Assembly (NCBI GenBank): GCA_029379385.1
Contig: CM055607.1
Coordinates: forward strand, 9,300,001-9,364,000
Source of the DNA: Quillaja saponaria
Lineage: Eukaryota > Streptophyta > Magnoliopsida > Fabales > Quillajaceae
Reading direction: 5' to 3'
Length of the DNA stretch: 64,000 nt
Shown: positions 13,001 through 24,455 of the stretch, piece by piece
How positions within the stretch are numbered: the stretch's first letter is position 1
How the letters are laid out: each line of letters begins with the position of its first letter
Program-made: the position numbers and the translations under genes
The notes under the pieces: model-generated
What the model was told of the DNA's origin: nothing
The model's database searches: none
Seen by the model: only the letters and a program-made list of their open reading frames with translations

Positions 13001-16000
13001 CTTTTTTGTAGTTTGAATAATTGTTATATTTAAAAGAAATTGAAATTATAACTGCAATCTGAACTTTTCCACAGGTTTATGAGATACTAACCGGAGTTAA
13101 AGTTGAAGGCAAACTTTCAGCTCTTAGGAAAGAAGTTGTCTTGCAATCACTTCCACCTGAGTGGCCACAAGATCCCATCAATGATATAAAAAGATTACAT
13201 GAAAAGAATTCAAAGGTTTTGGTTGTTCTTGATGATGATCCAACTGGAACACAAACTGTTCATGATATTGAGGTATTAACAGAATGGTAAGTGTATATGA
13301 TTATCCTTTGTCATTGGGAGTGACTTAGTAAAGATATAGCTACTCATAATATTCTCTTCATGCAATATATTTTTTGTCAAAGCATCAATACTTTTACTGC
13401 ATAATAACTGCTGTCTGCTGCTATTTAATTATTTGCTCTTTTTACTATGATTTTCCGTCATACAAGTGAAATGATGTTGACGTTATATGTAGAAAGTGAA
13501 GAATACCTACCAGAGGACAAATCACAAAATAATACATAATTTGTTCGTTTTACTTCACAGGAGCATCGAGTCTCTTATTGATCAGCTTACGAAAAGTCCC
13601 AAATGCTTTTTCATTTTGACCAACTCCAGGTCTCTGAGTTCAGAAAAGGTAAAGATCTCTTACTGAACATATGAACCAAGAACTCCATAAAGCCTATATC
13701 CATTTAGATAAGATAAGGAGTTCCTCTCTGTAATTCTACTTACTTTTGTAAAGAATTTGATGCATTCCATGAATAATATAAGAAAAATTTAGAAGTGTGA
13801 TATCTAGTTTTTTTTATATGCTAAGCCCATGGTTGCTGTATGTAAGGCAGATGCAATAGGATTTATGCATCTTGTATTTGGTAGTAAAACGAATTTCAAT
13901 TTATGCTGTTCAAGTGTCTCTGAATCATGTCTTAGCAACATAAACTCCATGCCAGATTCAAAGATTAACATGAGAGAGAAAATTTAATTTACTTATTCTG
14001 AGTGAGTGTAATAAAACTCTTCATCCTCGTATGAAGTTGGATTAATTCAACCTTCTCTTTCAAATGTAATAAAGCTTTTTTGCACTTGTTTTAAGTTTTG
14101 CTTTATAAATGACGATTAGCCAGCCATTCTCCCAACGGGACAGGGTTCTGGGAGGGGTAACTTAAGACATGGTCCTCCTACGTTTCAAAACCTTTCATTG
14201 GAATGGCTTCTCCTAAGTCATAAACCTGCAAACTTGAGCTCGGCACTATAAAATGGAAGGTAAATTATTAATACGTAGTATATGTGTATCACAAATTATA
14301 TACACATAATACACTAATAAATCAACGGCATCTAACACATTAAGTCCTTCCTTCCTATTCAGTTAACTTATGGAAAACCACTTTCTAAATCTCGACATAC
14401 CCTTTGGTTGATACTATTATAGATCCCATCGTCTGGTTCTGTTTGATCTAACCCCCAGGCCCAGAGTCATGTCAATTTAACACAATTTACTTCAATAATC
14501 ATATAAAGGAAAACATAATAAAAAATTATGAGCAGAACAACATAATAGTATTCAGTAATCAGAAAATAAACTACAGAAGCCAAAAATCAAAAACCTAAAA
14601 AATGAGCCTCTTTATGTGAACCAACATCACTCAAGAAACATCCACTTTAGGTTATTATTTAGATATTTGATTTCTTGTGAAAAGATGAAAGACTCTGCTA
14701 TATTTAATTGCATTACATTTTATTCCTGAATGTAATACCTGATCTTTTACAGGCTAGCACGTTGATAAGAGATATCTGCAATAATCTACAGAGTGCTGCC
14801 AAATCAGTTGCGAACATTGACTATACAGTGGTTTTGAGGGGAGATTCAACTTTACGTGGTCATTTTCCAGAAGTAAGGATGCCCTTTTACTCAAACTGCA
14901 GTATGGCCTATACTATTGAGTATTTCAACTTGCATGATGATACTAAAGAGTTTTATATAGGAAGCAGATAGTGCTGTTTCTGTACTAGGTGAAATGGATG
15001 CATGGATAATTTGCCCCTTTTTCCTTCAAGGAGGCCGTTATACAATTGGTGACGTACACTATGTTGCAGATTCTGATCAGTATGTCTGCCTTTTTTAATT
15101 TACCTAGGCAAATTATGATTTGATTTGACTTATATTGAATCTTAATTAGAGACTGAATTATAACTGCTCAGTTACCTTGATTTGAGCAGGCTTGTCCCTG
15201 CAGGGGACACAGAGTTTGCCAAAGATGCTGCCTTTGGCTACAAATCTTCAAATCTTCGTGAGGTAATGCTGTTGATGTGATATTTGCTTAAAGTTATAAT
15301 GAGTCAAAATATATTTTCCCCGGTTATCTGACTCTGATAATTTTGATACTCCATTTATAAATACAGTGGGTGGAGGAGAAAACAGCTGGCCGGATACCAG
15401 CCAGTAGTGTTATATCTATTTCTATTCAACTTCTGAGGAAAGGTGGACCAGATGCTGTTTGTGAATGTCTTTGCAGTTTGCAGAAGGTATGATGTATTAC
15501 AATACCTCATAATTAACACTCCTTAGTTTCTTAATGTATTAATTTTGTTAACAGAACTGCTGACTTCACTTCCTCCACATAATTCTAGAATGTACTATAC
15601 TTATTGCAGTTTTCTCTGTTGTATGAAACAGGGGTCAACATGTATAGTTAATGCCGCTAGCGAAAGAGACATGGCTGTATTTGCATTGGGAATGCTACAG
15701 GCAAATATGCTCCTGTTATTTTGTCTTCTCTGCTATTCCTTTTTAACTTCACCATGTTTTCTTACAGATACCAGAAAGTGTTTTTCTAAGATTATGTCCT
15801 TTTATCAGGCTGAATTGAGGGGGAAAAGCTTCTTATGTCGAACTGCAGCTAGTTTTGTTTCCTCCCGCATAGGAATCATCCCCCAAGCTCCAATATTGCC
15901 AAAGGATCTAGGTGTAAGCAAAGAAAGGAATGGTGGTCTGATAGTAGTGGGTTCATATGTTCCAAAAACAACAAAACAGGTCAAAACAGCGAACTTGGGG

Positions 16001-19000
16001 ATATATGATTTCTTTTTTGTATGGCATGTTCATTTTTTTCTCTGGGTTTATTTTGTAACCTGCAGGTTGAAGAACTTAAATCACAATGTAGCCAGATCCT
16101 AAGAAGTGTTGAGGTGATCCAAATCCTTAATTTACATATTATGATTGTTAAGTTTCAATTATGGGCTTACCATGAAAGAAAATACTGAATCAACGTATTG
16201 GTACTGAACACAGAAATTTATTCCAGTATTTGTAGTCTGTGATTTTCTTTTGTTAGTGTAAGTGATCTGACAATAGCTTATTTATTTAATACAAATAGGT
16301 ATCAGTTGAGAAACTTGCCATGAGGTCTAATGAAGAGAGGGAGGAGGAAATCAGTAGAACAGTTGAGATGGCAGATATATATATTAGGGCTCATAAAGAG
16401 ACTCTAATAATGACCAGTCGCGAACTTATCACTGGAAAAAGTTAGTCTTCCCTCCCTTTCTCCTCTTTCCTTTTCCTCTTTGTCTTGGGTACTTTTTGTG
16501 TCATAAGTTGCTTGAGCAGGGTAAACTATCTCTACTTTCATAGTTTTTGTCTTCACTTAATTACTAAAAATAACAGAACACGGTTATTTAAGTGTATATA
16601 AGTGGATATATTCTTTCCAAGCCATTTACTTATTTACCAATATAATTCCAATTTGGCAGATGCTTCAGACAGTTTGGAAATCAACTTCAAAGTGAGTTCT
16701 GCTTTAGTGGAAATAGTTAAAAGGATAACTACAAAACCTCGCTACATTCTTGCAAAGGTACACTATTAGTTCAAGTACCAATTACTCACAACATTCTTGA
16801 GGCGCTAAAAATATTATCCCTCTAAAATTTTTGCTTCCTTGTGATTCTTGTTTGTCAAGTTCAGAGCTAACATTCAGAATTCATGTCTTTTACTCACTCA
16901 TAGCATTTTGCTTATCTCGTAATTCCATTATGCTGAGAACTTTATGCTTGGTTCAGGATTTTAATAAGAAAGTCATGAAGTCCCCCCAGTACAGAACTGA
17001 CCAGTGGTTCCTTTTTTTAGGGTGGAATCACCTCATCAGACCTTGCTACAAAAGCCCTTGGTGCAAGATGTGCCAAGATTGTAGGCCAAGCCCTTGCAGG
17101 TGTTCCCTTGTGGCAGTTAGGGCCTGAAAGTAGACATCCGGGAGTTCCATATATTGTCTTCCCTGGTAAACCTTTTCTATTTTCTTTTTGGTACATCCCT
17201 AATCTTTAATTAATGTAAACTTTCTTTCGTATTGTTATTTTATTACAATTTTCTAACTGGTTACTTGGAAATTTACATTCGTAGGTAATGTTGGTGACAG
17301 CAAAGCATTGGCAGAAGTTGTAAAATCCTGGGCGCATCCAGTCCGACTTTCATCAACAAAAGAGCTTCTTATTGTAAGTACCTTTAAATTCAAGGTTTTG
17401 CAACAAGTTCTTCCTTATGTACTAAAAATTTATACCTCACAAAGAATGCAGAAAAGGGTGGGTATGCTGTAGGAGCATTCAATGTATATAATTTGGAAGG
17501 AGTTGAAGCAGTTATAGCTGCTGCAGAGGAACAACAAAGCCCTGCCATATTACAGGTTAGAAGCAGGCAGGCGCAGTCAATTTAGGATAAATACATACAT
17601 GCATACATACCCACATGTACGCGCGCACACACACACACACATAATTAGAACTAAGACAGGAGCACACACACATAATTAGAACTAAGACAGGAGCAATATG
17701 CCTGGTTATATGAAAAATTAACGAGATACTAATTTCCTGTTAAAAACCAAATCCAGTTCAAGATTGCGAAAGAGTTGATATTACTAAAATTACAAGTGAA
17801 AATTTGGAAATATCAATTGAATTAAATATGAGAGAAACTAGCCAACTAACTATCTCAATGATAAAACCATAAAATATGTTTGCTCTCTATAAATATAAAC
17901 TAAAAAACTAATCAAATTGCCCTCGATATAGGGTTCACATCTTTTGAGATCCCTACGCAGGCTCAAACATGATGAACTTAGAACCTGGGATTAAAAGGAA
18001 TAAAAAAAACCATATGATGAACTGAGATAATAACTGAGATTGAGTCAGGAAAAAAATGTGATATTGAGAGAGAGAATTGGACTGGAAAAGACAAGAAAGG
18101 ATCTAGAAGCTCCAAACTGGAGAACATAAAAGAAAAAAGAGGAGCAGTTACTGCTGTCTTGGTCTATAGCTTTTTAATTTAATAACAAAGGATGCCGAAC
18201 AAATAACATAATTTCTTACTGTAAATGCTAGAAAGAGAGAAACCTGAAGAATTTGGGTGAATTGGTTGAGAATTCCTCACACCAAGACAATATATTTAAA
18301 CTACTGAGATTGTGTGGAGTACAAGTAAGTCAACTGTACATAATGAAACTAGCTATGAATAAGAAAAACTGACCCACTAGCTAAACTATCTATAGTACAC
18401 TCTTAATACTTACTAATTTTATCGAGAAAAAGGCATTTCTTACAGAGGGAAAAAACAGATACTGAGATTTCAGGTATCACTTGTGATTCTCTGAAATCAG
18501 TCTTGTTTTCTTTCTGTAAAGCTGAATCACAGGTTGAAACGTACTTGTGTGGTTGTTTTGGAATTGTTCTTGGAAGTCTTTCAATTAATAATGATGCATT
18601 CCAAGTCCAACAATGGATTGTGCAAGCTATTTGTTTTTTTTCTAATCAATTTTTTTCTCCTCTCTCTTTTCAGATCCATCCAAGTGCCTTAAAGCAAGGA
18701 GGTATACCGTTGGTTGCATGTTGCATCTCTGCTGCTGAACAAGCCAGTGTAGGTGGCATTTTCAGTTTTTAATGTAATTGAAAAATTAGAGTAAGAATAG
18801 AAAATAATAAAGTATTTTTCATCATGCACTAAGTTTTAGATTGTGTTAGATGTGTCTTGCAGTTGTTAGAAGGCTTAACAATTTTTGTCTTGTAGCTAGT
18901 TTAAATGCATAAGGAAGATTGTGCTGCTCATGATAGTCGCCACATCATGTAGTAAAATGAAATTCGCAAAACATAATGTACAAATGTACTTCTTTGTGAA

Positions 19001-20735
19001 TAAATTTATGGATAAAGTGATTCTAGGGAAAGTTAAAGCAGTATCTGAAACGAACCCTATTTAATAACCTGGCCTTTGAAACATCAAGATTTTTTTATCA
19101 TTAACTTTTGGAAATGACACATATCAAGGGTAAAAGAGTATGATGTTGGAAAATTGAGAAACGTTACAATTTTCCCCAGTGAAAAAGACCATGGGGAGCG
19201 GCAGCATCCTTGAAGGGGACAATCCCACCCAATGCTGGCCCAAACAACAAAGACAGGATTTTCCATTTTATCTAATATATGCAAACTGTGTGATGTCTTG
19301 ATGGGGAGAAGGGAAGGGGGGAGGGGATGCAAAGTTTAAACTAAATAATCTGATTGGCTTCAGATTTTGCAATATGACCATATGATGCTTATGCATGTCT
19401 ATTTGTGGCAGGTTCCCATCACTATTCACTTTGATCATGGAACTTCAAAACAAGATCTTGTGGAAGCTCTTGAGTTGGTAATTATCCATGTGTTAACTAA
19501 GTATAAGCTTGGTCACATTCAATCTCTAACAGATGATTTGTTTTAGAGTTTTAAGTTGTAGTTAGCTCTGCATTGAATATATCTTCTTACATGACTTGAG
19601 TGAAATTGCATCTCGTGAATTCAAAAATGCCAGGGATTTGATTCTGTTATGGTAGATGGTTCACATCTTTCCTTCAGTGAAAATGTTGAATACACAAAGT
19701 CCATATCATTATTGGCTCACTCAAAAGACTTGTTGGTGGAAGCTGAACTAGGAAGATTGTCCGGGACAGAAGATGGCTTCGACTGTTGAAGACTATGAAG
19801 CAAGGCTGACTGATGTTACACAGGTTCGTATTTCCTCTGCTCTGAAATCAAGATGCCTTCCCTATCTTGAAATTGGTAAATATATTACCTGCTGGTCCTC
19901 TGATTTTCAGGCTCAAAAGTTCATTGATGAGACTGGTGTAGATGCTTTGGCAGTATGTATCGGAAATGTACATGGGAACTACCCTGCAAGTGGCCCAAAT
20001 CTCAGATTTAATTTGCTTAAGGTGAAGATATTTCAAAGTTATTGTATTAAGGATGAGATGCTTGCTTGTGAACATACATGAGTATTGCCTATTTCCTAAA
20101 TATGAGTTTGGCGTATATCTCTGTAGTTAGCTAGCTATGGTGTCTAATTCAGTAATTTGCTATGTGCCATCAACTACATATATAGGATGTTAAGTTGGTG
20201 TACGCATTATGTGTTTGTGGTATTTAAAACCTCAGGCATCTTGATCAAGTATTTCTGAAATAAAATTTGTCTTGTGCATATTTATTTGAGCCATCCCTCA
20301 CTTTTTCTTTTCTTTTTTAATCCAAAAAATTGGTTCTAACATTGGCTACATCTAGGAATTGCATGCTTTGAGTATGAAAAAAGGAGTTTTTCTGGTGCTT
20401 CATGGTGCTTCCGGAGTGCCCATGGAACTTGTTAAGGTATATTGGCAGCATATGGTGACCTTCATAAGCTTTCATCTATCTCAAACTTTTAGAAATACCT
20501 GTGCGCCTAATACATTCGGATCAAGTAAAGCTGACATTGATGAGAATCCAAACAGGAATGTATAAAGCAGGGCGTGAGAAAGTTTAATGTGAACACCGAG
20601 GTGAGAAAGGCGTACATGGACTCACTCAGCAGCCCCAAGAAAGATCTAGTCAATGTTATGACATCTGCAAAGGAAGCCATGAAAGTTGTGATTGCAGAGA
20701 AGATGCGTCTGTTTGGCTCAGCAGGAAAGGCATGA
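4041..20735 (+). CDS. Dehydrogenase x2 / DUF1537 kinase / class II aldolase fusion protein (5'-partial, one frameshift)
   Basis: Homologous in order to Arabidopsis At1g18270 (about 1,370 aa); about 1,156 residues are visible here. Exons: 4041-4119, 4851-4929, 5014-5060, 5174-5368, 6153-6228, 7638-7718, 7791-7871, 9437-9513, 9596-9650, 9767-9815, 9993-10130, 10627-10708, 10795-10873, 12205-12251, 13075-13286, 13561-13648, 14753-14872, 14961-15079, 15190-15262, 15367-15486, 15632-15700, 15809-15979, 16066-16113, 16299-16440, 16660-16757, 17021-17165, 17285-17373, 17445-17555, 18674-18748, 19412-19477, 19634-19823, 19911-20021, 20356-20436, 20556-20735. The end of dehydrogenase domain 1 comes first. 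Domain 2 follows, with GFIGLGAMG (NAD site), DAPVSGGVKRA and the catalytic-Lys motif GSGVKMVNQ. The DUF1537 kinase has DDDPTGTQTVHD, LRGDSTLRGH and KGGITSSD. The class II aldolase has HFDHG, AELG, GNVHG and LHGASG, which carry metal and catalytic residues. An extra base near 19780 shifts the frame after SGTEDG. All other exon phases agree. The physiological substrate is unknown. Confidence 0.93.
11460..11890. repeat. GC-richer repeat-like insert in an aldolase-fusion intron
   Basis: Within the 10874-12204 intron, the segment from the GACACCAGGTGTC palindrome to about 11890 is much richer in G and C than its surroundings. It repeats words such as GGCGCAGGCTC, CCTAGGC and GGCACGCC. This pattern recurs in unclassified plant interspersed repeats. 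I could not define its ends or a target-site duplication. Confidence 0.35.
12398..12765. repeat. Foldback MITE-like element in an aldolase-fusion intron
   Basis: The left arm (GGGAGGGGGAGAGGAAATGAAAG) is a purine-rich stretch whose imperfect complement appears at the right end (about 12720-12755, CTCCTTCCATTCCCCTCC). The element is about 370 bp and has no coding capacity that I recognise. No clear target-site duplication was found, so class and boundaries are tentative. Confidence 0.4.
17633..17694. repeat. Two perfect 31-bp tandem units after a CA microsatellite
   Basis: The units 17633-17663 and 17664-17694 are identical. Each begins with (AC)4 and continues ATAATTAGAACTAAGACAGG. They follow a (CA)n tract and lie in the 17556-18673 intron, consistent with slippage or a short unequal duplication. 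Confidence 0.85.
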
Positions 20736-21414
20736 CTCCTGTCATTGTAAGCGAGTATATTCAGTTACTGTTTAGTGATTTGATACAACAATAATGTCTA
20801 GCTTTTAATTTCGTTGTTGTACTAAATTATATTTCAATTTCCTTGTTTATCTAATTGGAACATGACCATGTAAGTTTATCCTAAAAATCAAATGGGGGCT
20901 ATAATTTCCAGATCTTGTAATGCTTTCTATCCCACAGTTTCTAGTTTATTTCTTTACAACTGAGGTTGCTGAAATTCTACTGAGAGGGTACTGAAGTAGA
21001 ATATCTCCTCTTCAAGCTATATAGTTTCCCCACGCCAAAGAACACTGACCGCTAAGAGAAAGATTGTTTCTTAGAAGTTCAAACAGTGATGAGGTTGTCA
21101 AATCATATGCTTTTTCTGAAGCAACCGTTTGCACAGACCCCAGAGACAAACACAGTTGGCATGTAACACTTGGCCTTGGAGAAATCGCGTTTCACGTGAG
21201 CAAACAAACAGGCCATAATCCTCAAGAATTGCTTCGATGTTATGGTAGGGTTCACGTTCACCAGAAACAAGTTTGTGAGTAAGTTGTTATTTTCATGGAA
21301 AATAGCAAAACTCTATTATAAGTGAAAAAAGAAATAGTTATTTAAGAAAAACATGGTATTTAACATACAATTTGTATAGAAGATAAACCGAACGAAATCT
21401 ACAAATTGAGGAAT
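20736..21414. other. Intergenic region between convergent genes
   Basis: This holds the 3' untranslated region of the aldolase-fusion gene and the 3' flank of the eL19 gene on the other strand. A short open stretch at about 21064-21282 lacks an ATG start and resembles no family I know, so I leave it uncalled. Confidence 0.5.
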
Positions 21415-22135
21415 CTACTTTTCTATAACAGAATTGTTCCTCCTTTTCTTGGCTTCATATTGATAAGAAAGCACCCTTTCTCTTATTCTTTCAGCCTTAA
21501 CCTTATGAATAATCTCTACAAGCATGCGTTTGTTCTTAAAAGCATTACCCTTAACCTTCAAATACATTTCATGGTAGAGATGCTTGTCAATCTTCCCAAG
21601 TTCCCGGTACCTATGTAGTAGACGCCTCAACACTCTAATCTTCTTCATCCACAATACCTCTGATGGTAGCCTTGCCTCTCTTGTTCCTTTCCGTTTTCCA
21701 TAGCCTGAGTGCCTACCTTCCATCTTTGCTTTAAGAGTTTGTCTGGTCTGCCATAGCGACCGGGTTATCATTGACTTCTTTATTATGTAACCATCATTTA
21801 CAAGACTTCTTATGTTCATCCCTGCATGCAATAATGCCTAATTAGACGACATTCGGTTAGTTAAGAAAAATCAACCAAGTGGAGTGTCTCCTAGAAAGGT
21901 GTGTAAGATGATGTTATTCCCTCAACTTGGTTCTCTTTTTCAGAAAAAAAAAAAAAAATGATACTAAGCGAAGAAATATTATCCAAGAGATAAAGAATTG
22001 GTAGCAGAAATATGAGGGCTTACTAGAATTGGATATGGAGATTTCTTTGATCTCATTTGGGTCAAGCCATACTTTACCCTTTGCACACTTGAGTATGCTG
22101 GCTGCAAGCCTCCTCTGCAACTTTAGTGACACCAT
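21415..22135 (-). CDS. Ribosomal protein eL19-like, short divergent paralogue
   Basis: Exon 1 is 22135-22024 and exon 2 is 21821-21415; GT and AG splice sites sit at both ends of the intron, and the join gives NSRMNIRSLV. The predicted protein is 172 aa. It starts [13 protein letters not shown], a near-invariant eL19 opening, and has the core [18 protein letters not shown] followed by [14 protein letters not shown], so it is a large-subunit ribosomal protein of the eL19 family. Plant eL19 is usually about 200-210 aa with a long basic and Ala-rich tail. This one ends soon after [10 protein letters not shown]. The usually basic segment before GRHSGYG is replaced by a diverged [13 protein letters not shown]. 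The frame is open throughout. It may be a specialised or decaying paralogue; the intron argues against a processed pseudogene. Confidence 0.85.
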
Positions 22136-24455
22136 TGCCAGGAACAGATTCTTTTCTCTCTATATTGCACCAAATAGTTTTGTAAGAAATTAAATGTGTG
22201 TGAATTTTGCAAAGGTGAGGATTGGTAATAGGAAAATAACCCAATTAAGCACCTTAAAATGAGTTGGAATTAAAGCTTTAAGGATTTAGAGACAATATGA
22301 TGGAGCTAGCAGAAGATTATTGAATCACCCTAATTACTTCTGTAGTAATAGGGAAAACCACTTTGCATATTATATAGAGCTAGGTAGTAACAGGAGCACC
22401 TGGAATAATGAAAATTGTGGGAATGGTACTACCTCTTTCAGTTTATAATTTTCTATAAGAACTATCATTATCACTTTCTTAAATAATATTGAAGTCTAAT
22501 ACTGATTTTGTCCCCAAGAAAAGTAATGATAAGATTTTGATTCTTTGAAAGGTTTTGGTGTTAGTTCCAAGTCAGTCATAGATAGAATGGATTTGGTTGA
22601 CCCATGGAATTCATTTCCCTTGCTTCCCACGTAACAGAACAATTCTTGTGTTTCATTTTCTCCTCACAAAAGCAGATAAAAGTTTAACAACTTGCTATTT
22701 TGTTTTTTTTGTAGCCAACAGACCTAGTTAACTAAAATATCAACATTTTATTTCATCATAAATAAATTCTTATATAATGGCATAAAATTATAATGTTTCA
22801 GTGAGCAAGAAACCCCATATGTAAATTTTTCATATTATTTTTAAAAATGCAGAAACCTTTTTTGAACAGAAGGTGAAAAAAACAGTATATAAATATATAA
22901 ATAAAAGATATACAGCAGAAACTTGCTCAATAGGTGGCGGCCTATAAAAGCCCACTTGTAGGTTTGCAGGTTACTCTGAAATTTTAGGCTAGCAAGTTAG
23001 GCCCCGTCTTGAGATGGGTATATTCTAAAAGCCCATCAAACTGATTATACTTTTTTGGGTAATTTATAATTTTAGTCCTCATAATTTGATTGATAATTTA
23101 TTTATGTCCCTATATTTCAAAAAGGTTAAAAGTCATCCTTAGAGTATCAAAAACTACACAATATAGTCCTTGCAGTTATTTTTACTCATATTTAACTTAA
23201 CTGGAGATAACGAGTCATACAGACATCATGATACGTGAATATACTATGTAGAATATTATTTGACACGTCATTTGTCGTTAAATTTGATCTAACAAAAAAT
23301 AAAAATAAGAATCACATTGCATAATTTTCGAAACTATAAGAATTTTATTTTAACTTTTAAAATATAAGAACAAAACTAAATTCTCGTTCTAATAATAGAG
23401 ACTAAAAATATAATTAAGTTAATTTTTTTTTTCATTTTTAATCTGCATACTCACATTATATTAGGGTTCACTTTTATTAAAAAAGCAAAAACAAAAAAAG
23501 TATTCATACTTGGTTTAGTGACTTTTTTTTTTTTTTTTTTTTCAAAAACAGATTGTTTCATGCTGAGACAAAAAAATTTATGATCTTAAAATCTCCCAAA
23601 GAGATTGGGACATTGAACATCAATTAATAAAACACATATTTTACCACCAGGCCAATGTTCTTGGTTTATTTTACTCACCTTATTGCTTGCTAATCTAATA
23701 TCTAATATATCCCTAAAAGTAATAAAATGTTAGAAAATGGGCCTCATAAAAGAAAACTTTCCTTTTTATTTATTTATAATAAAATCATTAATTATGGCTC
23801 TAAGATTGACAAATATTGAGACCTATCTAAGATAGGCATAAAGAATTTCTCATTTTTAACGAATTCAAAATTCAATTTTAGTTTTCTGGAATGATGTAAA
23901 TAAATTTATTAGTTAAAACAATTAATACATTCCACAAATATTTATAATTATTCACCTTAATTTTCAAATATTAAGGGTACATCAAACATGATAGTACAAA
24001 ATTATTCAACTGATCTTTATATAATGTTTGATAACAACGTGATAATATTAATAGAAATTATTAATATATTCTTAAGAATGATAAGTCTAAACGTATAACA
24101 ATAATATATTTATAATGTATATATATTATTAATCATACGATATATCAAATCAGCTCATAATTAATTATATATTTAACACAAAAATAGTTGATGTTTTTAT
24201 TTTATGCATTAACTTCCTATTAGTGTCTTTTCTTTTTCTTTCTTTTTTCGTTTATACCTTTTATGCAATGTATAAAAAAATATATGTAATGAGGATAGAG
24301 ATGAAGATGAGTATACAACGTAACGTTAGTAGTAAAAAGCGGAGATTGAACCCGTGATTCGGGTGGCGCTAGGAGAATCCAATTCTTATAGTAGAACCAA
24401 AAACCAAACTTAAACGTCTCTCTCTCACTCTCTCGCAATCTAAGTCTCCAATCCA
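22136..24455. other. AT-rich intergenic region
   Basis: This 2.3-kb gap separates the divergently transcribed eL19 (-) and epimerase (+) genes, so it should hold both promoters. It includes a poly(T) tract near 23523-23542 and a MITE-like segment at about 23058-23422. No coding segment was recognised. Confidence 0.6.
23058..23422. repeat. MITE-like element with imperfect inverted ends
   Basis: The left end (GGTAATTTATAATTTTAGTC) and the reverse complement of the right end (TTAACTTAATTATATTTTTA) can be aligned as imperfect inverted repeats followed by GTC on both sides. The size (about 365 bp), AT-richness and lack of coding potential fit a Mutator-like MITE. The target-site duplication is obscured by homopolymers. 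Confidence 0.4.

Noticed and set aside
15545..16102. A 185-residue continuous open stretch
   Set aside because: It reads through two introns of the aldolase-fusion gene; the real exons inside it are 15632-15700 and 15809-15979, supported by splice sites and homology.
21064..21282. Possible small gene between the aldolase-fusion and eL19 genes
   Set aside because: It starts at TTG, not ATG, has no recognisable domain, and no splice partners were evident.
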